64,000 nt of DNA. It comes from Pseudoalteromonas distincta (lineage in GTDB: Bacteria; Pseudomonadota; Gammaproteobacteria; Enterobacterales; Alteromonadaceae). The notes under the pieces are model-generated. The model saw only the letters and a list, made by a program, of their open reading frames with translations. It was not told where the DNA came from and did not search any database. Both the position numbers and the translations under genes were made by a program. This document shows, piece by piece, positions 46,778-56,265 of this stretch (its first letter is position 1; each line of letters starts with the position of its first letter). The DNA lies in assembly GCF_000814675.1 (NCBI RefSeq), contig NZ_JWIG01000001.1, forward strand, positions 322,471 through 386,470. Direction: 5' to 3'.

Positions 46778-48607
46778 TTAAAACTGGTAGCTTGCGCCTG
46801 CAAAAAAGCGACGCTCTGGCGTGTTGTAGTAATACACTTCACCCGTTGTAAAATCAGCGTTTGAATCAACAGCGTTATATTCTTTATCAAATAAGTTTTC
46901 TACACGAAGCGAAACTTCAATATGTTCATTTACTTGATAATTACCCGCTAAGTTCCAAAGTGTATAAGAGCCTAAGCGCGTCACAGCACCTTGTCGGTCG
47001 CTACGGTATTGCATGTCTAAGCTTGCATCAAAAGCACCAAACTGTTTTGCAAGTTCCCAGTTAAAAGTACGTTTAGCAACATTACGCAACTCTGCGCCCG
47101 TTTCTTCGTCTTCAGCGCTTAAGTAAGCAAAGTTAAGGTTGCTATCAAAACCAAAAAACTGCTGAGATAAGCTAAATTCAACCCCTTCGTAGCGTGCTTC
47201 ATTTAAGTTGATAGGAAAAAAGTTAGAATCTAAAGATATCTTATCTTCAATATCATTTCTAAAAATAGCAACGTCAATACTTGCTATATCAAAATCTACA
47301 TTTAACCCAATCTCTTGATTTAATGATTTCTCAGGCTCTAAATCTGGATTAGATGAAGGTGGAAAACCAGGAAAAGCCGGAAAGTATAAATCGTTAAATG
47401 TAGGTGCTTTAAAGCCAGTACTTTGGCTTATACGGAATGTTGCATCTTCAGATAAGTGATAACCAGCAGCGGCTGTATATGTTGTTTCATCACCAAACTG
47501 TTCATCATCGTCTTGGCGAATTGTTAAATTAGCTAACACTTTTTCAGCATTGTAATAAGCCCCAACAAATACTGCTAATACATCACGCTCTTGCATATCA
47601 TACTGCGTTGAACTGTGCGATACATCATCGTTGTACCAGTTAACACCACCGCTAATATTAAGCTCTTCAGATAGTATATATTGACCGTTATAATCAAATT
47701 GCACACGTTTCGTTATAAAATCATTTACACCAAATGCTGAGGTATCGTGAGAGTCATCTGTTGAAATAGAAATATCAATACTGTGCGATTGGTTAGTGTA
47801 GTTTTTACTCCAACCTGCAGAAAGCTGATAGTTTTTAAAATCACCTGTTTCTATAGTACTTGTGGCTGGACTAAAGCGACTGTCGTAATCTGCATAGCCT
47901 TCACTGTATTGGCCTAATAACTTAAAGTCGCCGTAATGTGCATCGGTGTAGTTTATTTTAAAACCAAGGTTTTTATTTTCATAGCCATCTTCATCTGGTG
48001 CAACGCCTTGCAGTGCATCAAAGTTATCTGTTTTTTCAAAGCCTGCGTTAAATGCTGTTGTTATATCATCTGATTTTACAGAGCCTGCAACTTGATAATT
48101 TTGATAAGAGTCAGAACCAAATGTAGCGCTTAGGGATAAGTTATCTGACTCACGCGTAATAATATTAATAACACCAGCGAGTGCATCAGAGCCATAAACA
48201 GCCGCGCGAGAGCCTTTAATAATTTCTATGCGTTCAATACTATTTAGAGGGACATTATTTAATGCTTTTTGACCTAGTGTTGCTGAGCCTGTACGTACAC
48301 CGTCAATTAAAATCAACGTATCGCCAGAGCCCGTACCACGAAGTGACACACCTGTATTTTGACCAAAACCACCGTTTGGATTAACCTGAAAACCCACTCG
48401 CGTGCTTAAAAGTGTAGGTAAATCGCGTACGTTACTAGCTTCTATTTCAGCACGTTCAATAACATTTACACTCGCTAAAACGTCGTTAATTGATTGCTCA
48501 AACTTATTAGCTGTAACGGTTATTTTTTCAATTGATTGCTCTGCACCAGACACAGAAAATGAAAGCGCAGCAGAAATTGCAACGCCTAGAGTTGTTTTGT
48601 TTAACAT
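46778..48607 (-). CDS. btuB: TonB-dependent vitamin B12 receptor BtuB
   Basis: An outer-membrane TonB-dependent receptor for cobalamins. After a signal peptide (LNKTTLGVAISAALSFSVSGA) come the TonB-box region EKITVTANKFEQ, the plug domain (NGGFGQNTGVSLRGTGSGDTLILIDGVR, then IERIEIIKGSRAAVYGSDALAGVINI) and a 22-strand barrel ending RRFFAGASYQF. Length 609, like E. coli BtuB (614). The cobalamin riboswitch just upstream strongly supports the substrate. The frame opens at 48661, inside the end of the riboswitch; the ATG at 48605-48607 has AGGGG 5 bases before it and is preferred. Confidence 0.93.
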   Translation of the reverse strand: MLNKTTLGVAISAALSFSVSGAEQSIEKITVTANKFEQSINDVLASVNVIERAEIEASNVRDLPTLLSTRVGFQVNPNGGFGQNTGVSLRGTGSGDTLILIDGVRTGSATLGQKALNNVPLNSIERIEIIKGSRAAVYGSDALAGVINIITRESDNLSLSATFGSDSYQNYQVAGSVKSDDITTAFNAGFEKTDNFDALQGVAPDEDGYENKNLGFKINYTDAHYGDFKLLGQYSEGYADYDSRFSPATSTIETGDFKNYQLSAGWSKNYTNQSHSIDISISTDDSHDTSAFGVNDFITKRVQFDYNGQYILSEELNISGGVNWYNDDVSHSSTQYDMQERDVLAVFVGAYYNAEKVLANLTIRQDDDEQFGDETTYTAAAGYHLSEDATFRISQSTGFKAPTFNDLYFPAFPGFPPSSNPDLEPEKSLNQEIGLNVDFDIASIDVAIFRNDIEDKISLDSNFFPINLNEARYEGVEFSLSQQFFGFDSNLNFAYLSAEDEETGAELRNVAKRTFNWELAKQFGAFDASLDMQYRSDRQGAVTRLGSYTLWNLAGNYQVNEHIEVSLRVENLFDKEYNAVDSNADFTTGEVYYYNTPERRFFAGASYQF

Positions 48608-48662
48608 GAGGTCCCCTACCTTTGCCCACCGCAAAGATTTAAGTAAGTAAGATTGCATCAAG

Positions 48663-48828
48663 GCCGGTCTCCGGACTCAGTAAGCATATAAAAACATGCA
48701 ATACTTTACCGTTGCGGGGGCAGTGTTGGGCTTGTAGTCATCATGAAAACTCACCAACTTCCCGATTATCCTGCTAAAAAAATCATTGCATGAAGTGGCT
48801 AGCAAGCACCTTGAAAATATGCCGTCAT
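48663..48828 (-). promoter_or_regulatory. Adenosylcobalamin riboswitch controlling btuB
   Basis: On the minus strand the leader carries the conserved parts of the B12 riboswitch in order: AAGGTGC (near 48807-48813), GCCACT then CATGCA (B12-box side), GGGAAGTTGGTGA, the core CCCCCGCAACGGTAA (near 48706-48720) and the closing AGTCCGGAGACCGGCC (ending at 48663). The switch ends about 55 bases before the btuB start, and a small hairpin TTTGC / GCAAA (48619-48633) sits just before the ribosome-binding site, so translational or coupled repression by B12 is likely. Confidence 0.95.
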
Positions 48829-48882
48829 TGTGAGCATTTTGTTTACAAATGTCAATGGACGTCTATATAGCTAAAAGCTATT

Positions 48883-49677
48883 TCAGTTCAGTGCTGTATT
48901 ATTATAGCTTGAAGTAATACCGTACTTATCAAGTAGCTTCTGAAGTTGCATTTGTGTAGTAGGTAAATTTAATATTTCATCCATTTTACGACTAGATATT
49001 TTATTTGATTGTGAGTTAATCAAAAAATGTGTTTCATACACTGCATCTGGTACGTCACTCTTAAATAGTAAATCCATATTTAAGATATTCTGCTTTTTAA
49101 AATACTGATAAGCAACACTGTTTAAAACCCCGACTTCAGCGCGCCTTAATAGCAGCATTTTAACTACATTGAATTCATCAATTGTTAGGCTTACCTGGTG
49201 CTCTTCTCTCAAGTATTCGGCATTTGTATTAAATCCTGCAAATTGATACGAGTACCCTAAAACCCCAACTTTGGTTAATTTATCCAGATTGTCAAAATAA
49301 GTTTGTTCTGATGCATTCTCTTTGAGTGTATAAATCTCGTTTTTGGTGATGGTATAAAATTCAGTTTTTTCAATATTCTCCTGCGATGCTTGTGGCAACC
49401 ATTGCATTGCCATTAAAAATAAAACGTCGAAGTTATTTTTTTCAACAGACAAAGTAAGCCTTTTTACAGGTAAAGAAATAAGTATAAAGTTAAATTCCTC
49501 CTGTGCGTCGTTTATAATATTAATAAACTCAGGAGCAAAGCCCTGCTTTTTTTGCGCGTTAATAATAATCGGAAAGTAGCCATCTTCGACCAATACATCA
49601 ATATCAACTGGCTTTGATAAGCTTGGCTTGGTAAATATAAGCAAAACAAATAACAGAAATAATTGATGGGGTCTCAT
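48883..49677 (-). CDS. Periplasmic solute-binding-like protein (SBP_bac_3 type)
   Basis: A 264-residue protein with a signal peptide (MRPHQLFLLFVLLIFTKPSLS) and a two-lobed solute-binding fold typical of amino-acid-binding proteins: VLVEDGYFPIIINAQKKQGFAPEFINIINDAQ, LPVKRLTLSVEKNNFDVLF, FYTITKNEIYTLKEN, VGVLGYSY, and a C-terminal hinge region. No transporter genes lie next to it; in Alteromonadales such orphan proteins are numerous and ligand is unknown. The frame opens at 49833 with a long hydrophobic extension, but AAGG lies 7 bases before the ATG at 49675-49677, which is preferred. Confidence 0.78.
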   Translation of the reverse strand: MRPHQLFLLFVLLIFTKPSLSKPVDIDVLVEDGYFPIIINAQKKQGFAPEFINIINDAQEEFNFILISLPVKRLTLSVEKNNFDVLFLMAMQWLPQASQENIEKTEFYTITKNEIYTLKENASEQTYFDNLDKLTKVGVLGYSYQFAGFNTNAEYLREEHQVSLTIDEFNVVKMLLLRRAEVGVLNSVAYQYFKKQNILNMDLLFKSDVPDAVYETHFLINSQSNKISSRKMDEILNLPTTQMQLQKLLDKYGITSSYNNTALN

Positions 49678-49866
49678 TTTAATACCTTCTAGAGTGAAAT
49701 TTTTATTATATTCAATTAAATATAATAGCTTAAATATCAAAAAGTGGATTAACACATGCAGAACTACGAGAGGATAAGGTGGGAAAGTTGTAAAAAGATT
49801 AAGTAGCTTTAATCTGTCTGCAAATATAGACAAATTAAAGCACTTTTATTAAAAACAGTTTATAAA

Positions 49867-50349
49867 TTAGTCGCGAAAGTTTTTAAACTGAAAAGGCTGA
49901 CCTAAATCGGCACTGCGCACTACCTGCATTGCTTCTTGAAGATCGTCACGCTTTTTACCTGTCACACGTACTTCTTCGCCTTGAATAGCGGCTTGTACTT
50001 TAACTTTTGAATCTTTAATGGCTTTAACCACTTTTTTGGCCATGTCTTTTTCGATACCTTGCTTTAACCCAACGTTACGAAATACATTTTTTCCTGCACG
50101 GCTAATATCTTGAAGTTCTAAACTAGCTACATCCATACCGCGCTTTGAAATTTTTCCCGCTAAAATATCGAACAACTGCATAACTTGAGAGTCAGCTTCT
50201 GCTTTAAGCTTAATTGTTTTATCGTTTAACTCAATAGATGCATCAACGCCCCTAAAATCAAAGCGAGTCTCTAGTTCACGGTTTGCGTTATCAACCGCAT
50301 TTTTAGCTTCGTTCATTTCTACTTCAGATACAATATCAAATGAAGGCAT
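49867..50349 (-). CDS. yajQ: Nucleotide-binding protein YajQ (UPF0234)
   Basis: The 160 residues start [34 protein letters not shown] (quoted in landmark form: [14 protein letters not shown] and ETRFDFRGV) and end [13 protein letters not shown], matching YajQ along its length (E. coli 163). YajQ binds GTP/ATP and, in Xanthomonas, cyclic di-GMP. AGGAGTATACTA precedes the ATG. It stands alone and is divergent from the vanZ-like gene. Confidence 0.95.
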   Translation of the reverse strand: MPSFDIVSEVEMNEAKNAVDNANRELETRFDFRGVDASIELNDKTIKLKAEADSQVMQLFDILAGKISKRGMDVASLELQDISRAGKNVFRNVGLKQGIEKDMAKKVVKAIKDSKVKVQAAIQGEEVRVTGKKRDDLQEAMQVVRSADLGQPFQFKNFRD

Positions 50350-50501
50350 TAGTATACTCCTAACTATTTAATCTTAATTTTATGTGGCAATTATAACGCT
50401 AAAATTATAAATCTTTACATTTTTCTGCATCTTGTTCAGGTGCGATACTAAATTAGTTTGATATACTTGCGCCTCTTTTTTAAGCGATTTTAGGATTTGT
50501 C

Positions 50502-50855
50502 GTGACAAGGCGTGTTTATCAAGCAGTTTTTTTAATCAGCATAGTGGCTTTCACCTTTTTATTTGCTAAAGAAATAAAAGGTGGCGTTGTAAATTTATTC
50601 CCTCATGTTGATAAAGTCGCCCATTTTGGGATTTTTTTTATATTAGCCATAATAATGGATAAGGCTTTTAAGCTTCCTTTATATGCTCAAATACTCTTAT
50701 TAGCAGGCTATGGCGCCTCGATAGAAATAATGCAAGACGCACTTCCTTATAGGCAAGCATCACTTGGTGATTTTTTTGCTGATTTTGCAGGTGCTGCAAG
50801 CTACTTTTTACTTAGAGTAATTTTTACACCTCGAAAAAAGAACCCACATGGCTAA
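50502..50855 (+). CDS. VanZ-like membrane protein
   Basis: A 117-residue membrane protein with about three helices and the VanZ-type pattern PHVDKVAHFGIFFILAIIMDKAF, GYGASIEIMQDALPYRQASLGDFFADFAGA (landmarks: the His in AHFGIFF and the Asp/Glu residues in SIEIMQ and SLGDFFADFAG). VanZ confers teicoplanin resistance in enterococci, but most such relatives have unknown roles. The start is GTG at 50502 with TAGGA 6 bases before it. The last 8 bases overlap the panE-like gene. Confidence 0.8.
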   Translation: MTRRVYQAVFLISIVAFTFLFAKEIKGGVVNLFPHVDKVAHFGIFFILAIIMDKAFKLPLYAQILLLAGYGASIEIMQDALPYRQASLGDFFADFAGAASYFLLRVIFTPRKKNPHG

Positions 50856-51750
50856 TATTTTAATCGTTGGCGATGGCGCTATTGGCTTATTGCTGAGCCA
50901 CTTTTTGAGCGCATCGCATAATGTCAGCGTTTTAACTCGTAAAAACCCAACAAACACCCGCTTTTATAGCAGAGGAAAGGGTGCATCTAAAAAAATTGAC
51001 GCTAAATTTATTTCATTAAATCAGCTAAATAAAGCGGCTGAACTTGATGTTGTTTTATTTACCGTTAAAGCCTTTCAAGTACTTGATGCATTTACGCAAA
51101 TAAAGCCATTTTTACCAAATCATTGCTCTGTTGTACTTTCGCATAACGGAATGGGTAATGTTGATGAGGTAAATAGCCAGCTAAGCACTCACCAAGCACT
51201 CTACTTTTTAACGACAAGCATAGCTGGCTTTAAATCAAACCAATACATTGTGCAGCACACTGGTGAGGGACAAAGCGTTATTGGTGCTTGTAATGAATTA
51301 GCTTTTCAAAATAGCGCGCCAATAGCTGATATTTTTAAAGTAATACCCAATCTAAAGTTTACTAATAACATTCAGCAGCTTCGTTTTGAAAAGCTACTCG
51401 TCAATATTGCCATTAATCCATTAAGCGCTTTAAGTAATGTAAAAAATGGCGAATTACGTGCACCTAAGTACAATACAATAATTTTTAATGCACTCACTGA
51501 AGCATGCAATATTGCAAAGGCTCAAGGGCTTAATATCCCATTAATTAAAGCTCTCAATACCGCTTATAAAATAATGGAGTTAACCGCAAATAATTACTCA
51601 TCAATGCAGCAAGATATAGCTCACAATAGAGAAACTGAAATATCAGCTATATGTGGCTATATTAGCCAACAAGGTAAACTTCACAGTATTCCAACGCCTT
51701 ACAACGATGAGTTGTTAGTCAAAATTCAGGCAAAAAAAAGCGTGGTATAA
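50848..51750 (+). CDS. panE: 2-dehydropantoate 2-reductase family protein
   Basis: PanE/ApbA reduces ketopantoate to pantoate with NADPH in coenzyme A synthesis. The 300-residue protein starts ANILIVGDGAIGLLLSHFLS (Rossmann loop GDGAIG), has LSHNGMGN and the C-terminal helical domain with KLLVNIAINPLSALSNVKNGEL, where the Lys and Asn are the family's catalytic residues, and ends near the conserved SSMQQDI motif. The PanE family also contains other hydroxy-acid reductases, so the substrate is inferred. Overlaps the vanZ-like gene by 8 bases; another CoA gene, coaD, lies 3.4 kb away. Confidence 0.85.
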   Translation: MANILIVGDGAIGLLLSHFLSASHNVSVLTRKNPTNTRFYSRGKGASKKIDAKFISLNQLNKAAELDVVLFTVKAFQVLDAFTQIKPFLPNHCSVVLSHNGMGNVDEVNSQLSTHQALYFLTTSIAGFKSNQYIVQHTGEGQSVIGACNELAFQNSAPIADIFKVIPNLKFTNNIQQLRFEKLLVNIAINPLSALSNVKNGELRAPKYNTIIFNALTEACNIAKAQGLNIPLIKALNTAYKIMELTANNYSSMQQDIAHNRETEISAICGYISQQGKLHSIPTPYNDELLVKIQAKKSVV

Positions 51751-51759
51751 ACCACGCTT
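51738..51759 (-). terminator. thiI terminator embedded in the end of panE
   Basis: Stem AAGCGTGGT / ACCACGCTT (51738-51746, 51751-51759) with a 4-base loop that contains the panE stop codon. The T-run is on the minus strand (A-run at 51732-51739 on plus), so it ends thiI transcription while its bases also encode the end of PanE. Plus-strand termination is doubtful. Confidence 0.75.
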
Positions 51760-51775
51760 ATATAAGCTTTTAACT

Positions 51776-53233
51776 TTACGGGCGATAAACTTTTACAGTT
51801 TCGAAGCCCTGTTCGTGCAGCATAAGTGCCTGTAGTTGGCTCATTACGCCTCTGTCACAATATAAATAGTAGTCGGTGTCTTTTGGTAAATCACCAAACT
51901 TAGTAGCTAAACGGAAGAACGGCAAATGCACCACTTCAACACCATCGATTGCAAGCGGTGCAGCTTCTTCTTCTTCTGGTGAGCGAATATCAATTACTAC
52001 AGAGCCTGCAGGTAAATCAGCAACCGACTCAGCCTCTTTTAGCTCTTGCTTTGCTTCTACGTCAATATCGCGTACATCCATTATGCGCGCGTTATTTACT
52101 ACGGTATCTAGCACATCAAAATCGAACTTTTCTTCTTCGGCTTCTATTACTTCAATTTTGGCTTTAACTGTCGGCTTTTTAGAAATAACACCACAATATT
52201 CAGGCATCGTTTCAGCCATTTCAGCTGTACCAATTTGGCGAGCAAGATTAATAATTTCTTGTTTATCATTTTGAATTAGCGGGCGTAAAATAAGCGTTTC
52301 AGTAACGCGGTCAATCACGCTTAAGTTCGCTAATGTTTGACTAGATACTTGGCCAATACTTTCACCAGTGACAAGCGCCTGAATGTTTAACTTTTCAGCC
52401 ACTACACTTCCTGCTCGCATCATCATACGTTTAAGCACAACACCCATTTGGCTGTTTTCAACGTTTTCTAAAATTTCAGCAACAACAGGTTCAAAATCAA
52501 CTGTTATAAATTTCACTTTATGTGTTGAGCTGTATTTTTTCCATAAAAAATAGCTCGCTTGCTTAACACCAATCTCGTGCGCTGCGCCACCTAGATTAAA
52601 GAATAAAAAGTGCGTACGTGCGCCTTTACGAATCATTTGGTAACTTGCTACGCCAGAGTCAAAACCACCCGACATAAGAGAAAGCACGTCTTCTTGCGTT
52701 GGTAGTGGAAAGCCCGCCATACCAAAATGCGTTTGCGAAACAATATAAGCTTTATCGTCTTTTACTTCTAAGCGTATTGTTACTTCTGGACGGCTAAGTT
52801 TAACGCTTGCGCCTTCAATATGTTGATTTAGCCCACCACCAACATAACGCTCTAAATCAGTCGAGGTAAAGTCGTGTTGGCCTATACGCTTAGCACGCAC
52901 ACAGAAGGTTTTACCCACAATTGTGTGACCCACTAACACTATTGTTTTTTGATAGATATCATCGAGAGTTTCAAATTGCGTCTCAGTTACTTCAATAAAC
53001 TGAACGATACCAGGTATGCGTTTAAGGCTGTCGATAAAATCAAGGCGAACTTGTGCATCTTCAAGCTTTGTAACAACTGAAATATTATCCCAGTTATTTC
53101 TTACTTGTACTTTTTCGTCAAGACGTCGCAATACAATTTTAATGTTATTTTCTAACACTTTAGTAAAGCGTTTACGGACCGAACGGCTTTTGATGGCTAT
53201 TTCAGGATGTAGTTTGACGATAAATTTAAGCAT
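51776..53233 (-). CDS. thiI: tRNA 4-thiouridine synthase ThiI
   Basis: ThiI makes 4-thiouridine in tRNA and supplies sulfur for the thiamine thiazole in species with the rhodanese domain. The 485 residues (E. coli 482) show the N-terminal ferredoxin-like plus THUMP region (MLKFIVKLHPEIAIKSRSVRKRF; SVKLSRPEVTIRLEV), the PP-loop LSLMSGGFDSGVASYQ (about 185-200) and a C-terminal rhodanese domain with the active cysteine Cys458 in YLYCDRGVMSQ. Not in an operon; its terminator lies within the panE end. Confidence 0.96.
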   Translation of the reverse strand: MLKFIVKLHPEIAIKSRSVRKRFTKVLENNIKIVLRRLDEKVQVRNNWDNISVVTKLEDAQVRLDFIDSLKRIPGIVQFIEVTETQFETLDDIYQKTIVLVGHTIVGKTFCVRAKRIGQHDFTSTDLERYVGGGLNQHIEGASVKLSRPEVTIRLEVKDDKAYIVSQTHFGMAGFPLPTQEDVLSLMSGGFDSGVASYQMIRKGARTHFLFFNLGGAAHEIGVKQASYFLWKKYSSTHKVKFITVDFEPVVAEILENVENSQMGVVLKRMMMRAGSVVAEKLNIQALVTGESIGQVSSQTLANLSVIDRVTETLILRPLIQNDKQEIINLARQIGTAEMAETMPEYCGVISKKPTVKAKIEVIEAEEEKFDFDVLDTVVNNARIMDVRDIDVEAKQELKEAESVADLPAGSVVIDIRSPEEEEAAPLAIDGVEVVHLPFFRLATKFGDLPKDTDYYLYCDRGVMSQLQALMLHEQGFETVKVYRP

Positions 53234-53330
53234 AGTTCACTCTTAGACTGCGGGAATTCGCGCTCCCAGGCATTTGGCGCGCGATTATAGCAAAAAATTC
53301 AGCGTCTAGGAAACAGCCAAAAGGCAACGG

Positions 53331-53984
53331 CTAAACAACAGTTGGGGCTTGTTGCGCTAATTCAGTGTATTTTTCGCGTAATAGGTTCATTTTATCAATA
53401 CTTTTATCGGTACTGTACGCTCTAAATAATGTAAGTACTTTTAAAATACCGTGATATATATCTTGCTCAGCAAGGGTACCGCTTGGCCTACGAGCCTTAA
53501 TATAAGGCGTCCAAAAGCTAACAGTTAACTTTAGTGTATGGGCTAAATCAATGACATCTTGCTCATCAATAGCAATCATTTCACTATCGCGAAGACCTAG
53601 AATAATTTTACGAACTTGCTCTAATAATTCTAACTGAAAATCAATGTAAGCTTGTTTTAGCTCAGTGTCTCTGGCAAGTATATCGCCAAGATTGTCGTAA
53701 AAAAAATGGTAACGCCACATCAATTCAAATAACGAATCTAAATAAGCCGTTAAATGATTAAATGCATCATCATCTTTATTAATAGGTTTAAAGTGAGTAT
53801 TTAAATGATCGCGATACAACGCAAAAATATGACGGATAATGTCTTCTTTATTTTTAAAATGATAATAAAGATTACCCGGGCTCATCCCTAAGTTTGATGC
53901 AATATGATTTGTCGTTATTGCACGCTCACCATTTTCGTTAAACAACAAAATACTGGTGTGTATTATTTTATCCTTGGTATTCAT
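53331..53984 (-). CDS. TetR-family transcriptional regulator
   Basis: A 217-residue regulator with an N-terminal helix-turn-helix (GERAITTNHIASNLGMSPGNLYYHFKNKEDIIRHIF, landmarks ITTNHIASNLGMSPGNLYYH) and a C-terminal domain with FELMWRYHFFYDNLGDILARD, found in YsiA-like TetR proteins (PF13972-like, from memory). No membrane or metabolic gene is adjacent besides coaD and thiI, and its target is unknown. It might control the RND pump 7 kb away, but nothing links them. The ribosome-binding site is weak. Confidence 0.86.
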   Translation of the reverse strand: MNTKDKIIHTSILLFNENGERAITTNHIASNLGMSPGNLYYHFKNKEDIIRHIFALYRDHLNTHFKPINKDDDAFNHLTAYLDSLFELMWRYHFFYDNLGDILARDTELKQAYIDFQLELLEQVRKIILGLRDSEMIAIDEQDVIDLAHTLKLTVSFWTPYIKARRPSGTLAEQDIYHGILKVLTLFRAYSTDKSIDKMNLLREKYTELAQQAPTVV

Positions 53985-54170
53985 ATGCTAATACTCAAAT
54001 TATCTATAGGCTACATTACACTCAAAAGAGTTAAACAGTATAAACAAATATGAATCATTAAAACACTCAAACCTTGGACTGACCTGTTCAAAGAAAGTAA
54101 GTGTTTATATGCTTTATTAGCTAGGCTGCTTTGTGGCATAAACACTGTTAAACTAGCGCTAAAATCATAA

Positions 54171-54674
<504 letters not shown>

Positions 54675-54680
54675 CACTTC

Positions 54681-54720
54681 CCGAATTAGCGCATAACTTG
54701 TATGCGCTAATTCGGCTTTT
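54681..54720 (+). terminator. Strong terminator of coaD overlapping the end of the paralog array
   Basis: A perfect 15-bp stem CCGAATTAGCGCATA / TATGCGCTAATTCGG (54681-54695, 54701-54715) with a 5-base loop is followed by CTTTTG on the plus strand. The stop codon of the convergent sixth membrane-protein gene (54707-54709) lies inside its right arm. Confidence 0.85.
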
Positions 54721-55225
54721 GTATAGATGATAATTTTAATTTTTTAATTAACCAAACAAGTTTTAGCAAATCTTTATTGATAATTAGTATTAGCGCCATA
54801 GTGATATCAATAATAGGCATAAGAAAACCATACAGCATCCACAGCCACCAAAAGTCCCGATTGCCATAAAGAGTATTATCAATATACATGCTCATAAACA
54901 GTGAGGCATTGATACCAAGCCCTACAATAAGATAATAAAATTCGTACGGTATTTTGCGTCCTAAAAAAATACGCCACATAAAAATAACGGCAATTGTTAG
55001 TACATCAAATATAAACATCTTTAAATGCGGAGCTGCAGTAGTTATGTCCATAAATAAACTAGATGTGTACGAAGCCATCATAATAAAGCTAAGGTGAACT
55101 CGGCTTTTATCTTGCTTATTAATGGCAATTGATAGAGTGAACAAAAAAGCAAAAACAAAAAGCCATGTAATAAGTATTCCAAAATACACGTTAATTGAAT
55201 TTAATTGCCAAAATAGATCCTCCAT
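54707..55225 (-). CDS. Tandem paralogous membrane protein, sixth copy (family unknown)
   Basis: This is a 172-residue membrane protein with about five hydrophobic helices. It carries all shared landmarks of the array: TWLFVFAFLFTLSIAIN, MMASYTSSLFMD, FDVLTI, FYYLIVGLGINASLFMSMYID, FWWLWMLYG, IINKDLLKL. The frame opens at a TTG at 55234, but the ATG at 55223-55225 aligns with the start of the fifth copy (MEDLFWQ against MHDFLWQ) and follows the fifth-copy stop by 1 base. It is the last gene of the array, ending within the coaD terminator. I do not recognise the family. Confidence 0.85.
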   Translation of the reverse strand: MEDLFWQLNSINVYFGILITWLFVFAFLFTLSIAINKQDKSRVHLSFIMMASYTSSLFMDITTAAPHLKMFIFDVLTIAVIFMWRIFLGRKIPYEFYYLIVGLGINASLFMSMYIDNTLYGNRDFWWLWMLYGFLMPIIDITMALILIINKDLLKLVWLIKKLKLSSIQKPN

Positions 55226-55226
55226 T

Positions 55227-55754
55227 CTATTCAACCTTTTGATGAGTGCTTTTTCTACGATTAAGTAAATACCGTTTTAATGCAACCAAACCTAAAAAAT
55301 CTTTATTAATTAGGAGAACTAAAAGCATCGTTAAATCAGAAATTATTTGCCCTATTGCATATAAGGCCCAAAACCACCAGTAGTCTAAATTTCCTAAAAC
55401 AATACTGTCATAGTGCATTCCAAAAAAAACAAATGCGTTAAAGCTAAGTCCAACTAAAAGATAATAAAAGGCTACGGGGAGGTTTTTACTAAAGTATATC
55501 CGCCATATAATCAGAAAAAATATAGTTACGATATCTAATATGAAAAGGGTCAAATGAGGTGTGTTGCTAAAGGGATCCATAAAAATACTTGAGGTGTAAG
55601 ATACCATCATAATGAATGCAAGCTGTGTGCAGCTTTTGTCATACTTGTTAATGCTTGCAGACAAATTGTATAAAAAAGCGAGCACAAAAGACCATGTAAT
55701 AAAAATAATTATATAGTCGTATAAACCAACCAGCTGCCATAAAAAATCATGCAT
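55227..55754 (-). CDS. Tandem paralogous membrane protein, fifth copy (family unknown)
   Basis: A 175-residue membrane protein of the same family: FITWSFVLAFLYNLSASINKYDK, MMVSYTSSIFMD, LDIVTI, FYYLLVGLSFNAFVFFGMHYD, LDYWWFWALYAIG and LINKDFLGLVALKRYLLNRR (landmarks in parts). The tail is strongly basic, suggesting a cytoplasmic C terminus under the positive-inside rule. Its ATG lies 8 bases inside the end of the fourth copy and it overlaps nothing else. The fourth, fifth and sixth copies are most alike by eye. Confidence 0.87.
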   Translation of the reverse strand: MHDFLWQLVGLYDYIIIFITWSFVLAFLYNLSASINKYDKSCTQLAFIMMVSYTSSIFMDPFSNTPHLTLFILDIVTIFFLIIWRIYFSKNLPVAFYYLLVGLSFNAFVFFGMHYDSIVLGNLDYWWFWALYAIGQIISDLTMLLVLLINKDFLGLVALKRYLLNRRKSTHQKVE

Positions 55755-56265
55755 TGCGTGACCTTTTAAATTTTTCAGTTAAAAATTTAGTAAGCTTAAC
55801 TAGACCTAAAAAATCTTTGTTAGAGATAAGCGCTAATGGCATTATCAAATCTGTAAAGTACATACCAAATACATAAACGTTCCAAAACCACAAATAATAT
55901 AGAGTGCCTAAAATCTCTATATCGTAATGCATAGCTAAAAATAAAGATGCGTTAATACTCAGACCAAAAACAAGGTAATAAAATGCGTTAGGAATTGGGC
56001 CACGACTGCAGTACCGAAACGTAAAAATAATGATTAGAGTTACAATATCGAAGTAAAAATAGTTTAAGTGAGACACTATAACCATATCGAACAGTGTACT
56101 TAAGGTATACGAAATCATCATAATACCAGAAAGGTACATTGTATTTTTATAGGGACTGTTTATGCTTGCTGACAAATTATAAAGAAATGCAATTACAAAG
56201 AACCATGTAATAAAAATACCTACATAATCTCTAATCGCTACCAGATCCCACAGTATGTCAGCCAT
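55747..56265 (-). CDS. Tandem paralogous membrane protein, fourth copy (family unknown)
   Basis: This 172-residue membrane protein has landmarks ITWFFVIAFLYNLSASIN, MMISYTLSTLFD, FDIVTLIIIFTFRY, FYYLVFGLSINASLFLAMHYD, YYLWFWNVYVFG and SNKDFLGLVKLTKFL. Two ATGs (56268 and 56265) are possible; AAGGGG is 1 base from the first and 4 bases from the second, so I prefer 56265. It overlaps the end of the third copy and the start of the fifth copy, fitting translational coupling. Confidence 0.85.
   Translation of the reverse strand: MADILWDLVAIRDYVGIFITWFFVIAFLYNLSASINSPYKNTMYLSGIMMISYTLSTLFDMVIVSHLNYFYFDIVTLIIIFTFRYCSRGPIPNAFYYLVFGLSINASLFLAMHYDIEILGTLYYLWFWNVYVFGMYFTDLIMPLALISNKDFLGLVKLTKFLTEKFKRSRNA

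Noticed and set aside
49678..49833. N-terminal extension of the solute-binding-like protein
   Set aside because: The extension is hydrophobic without a signal-peptide logic, while the ATG at 49677 has a good ribosome-binding site and begins a normal signal peptide.
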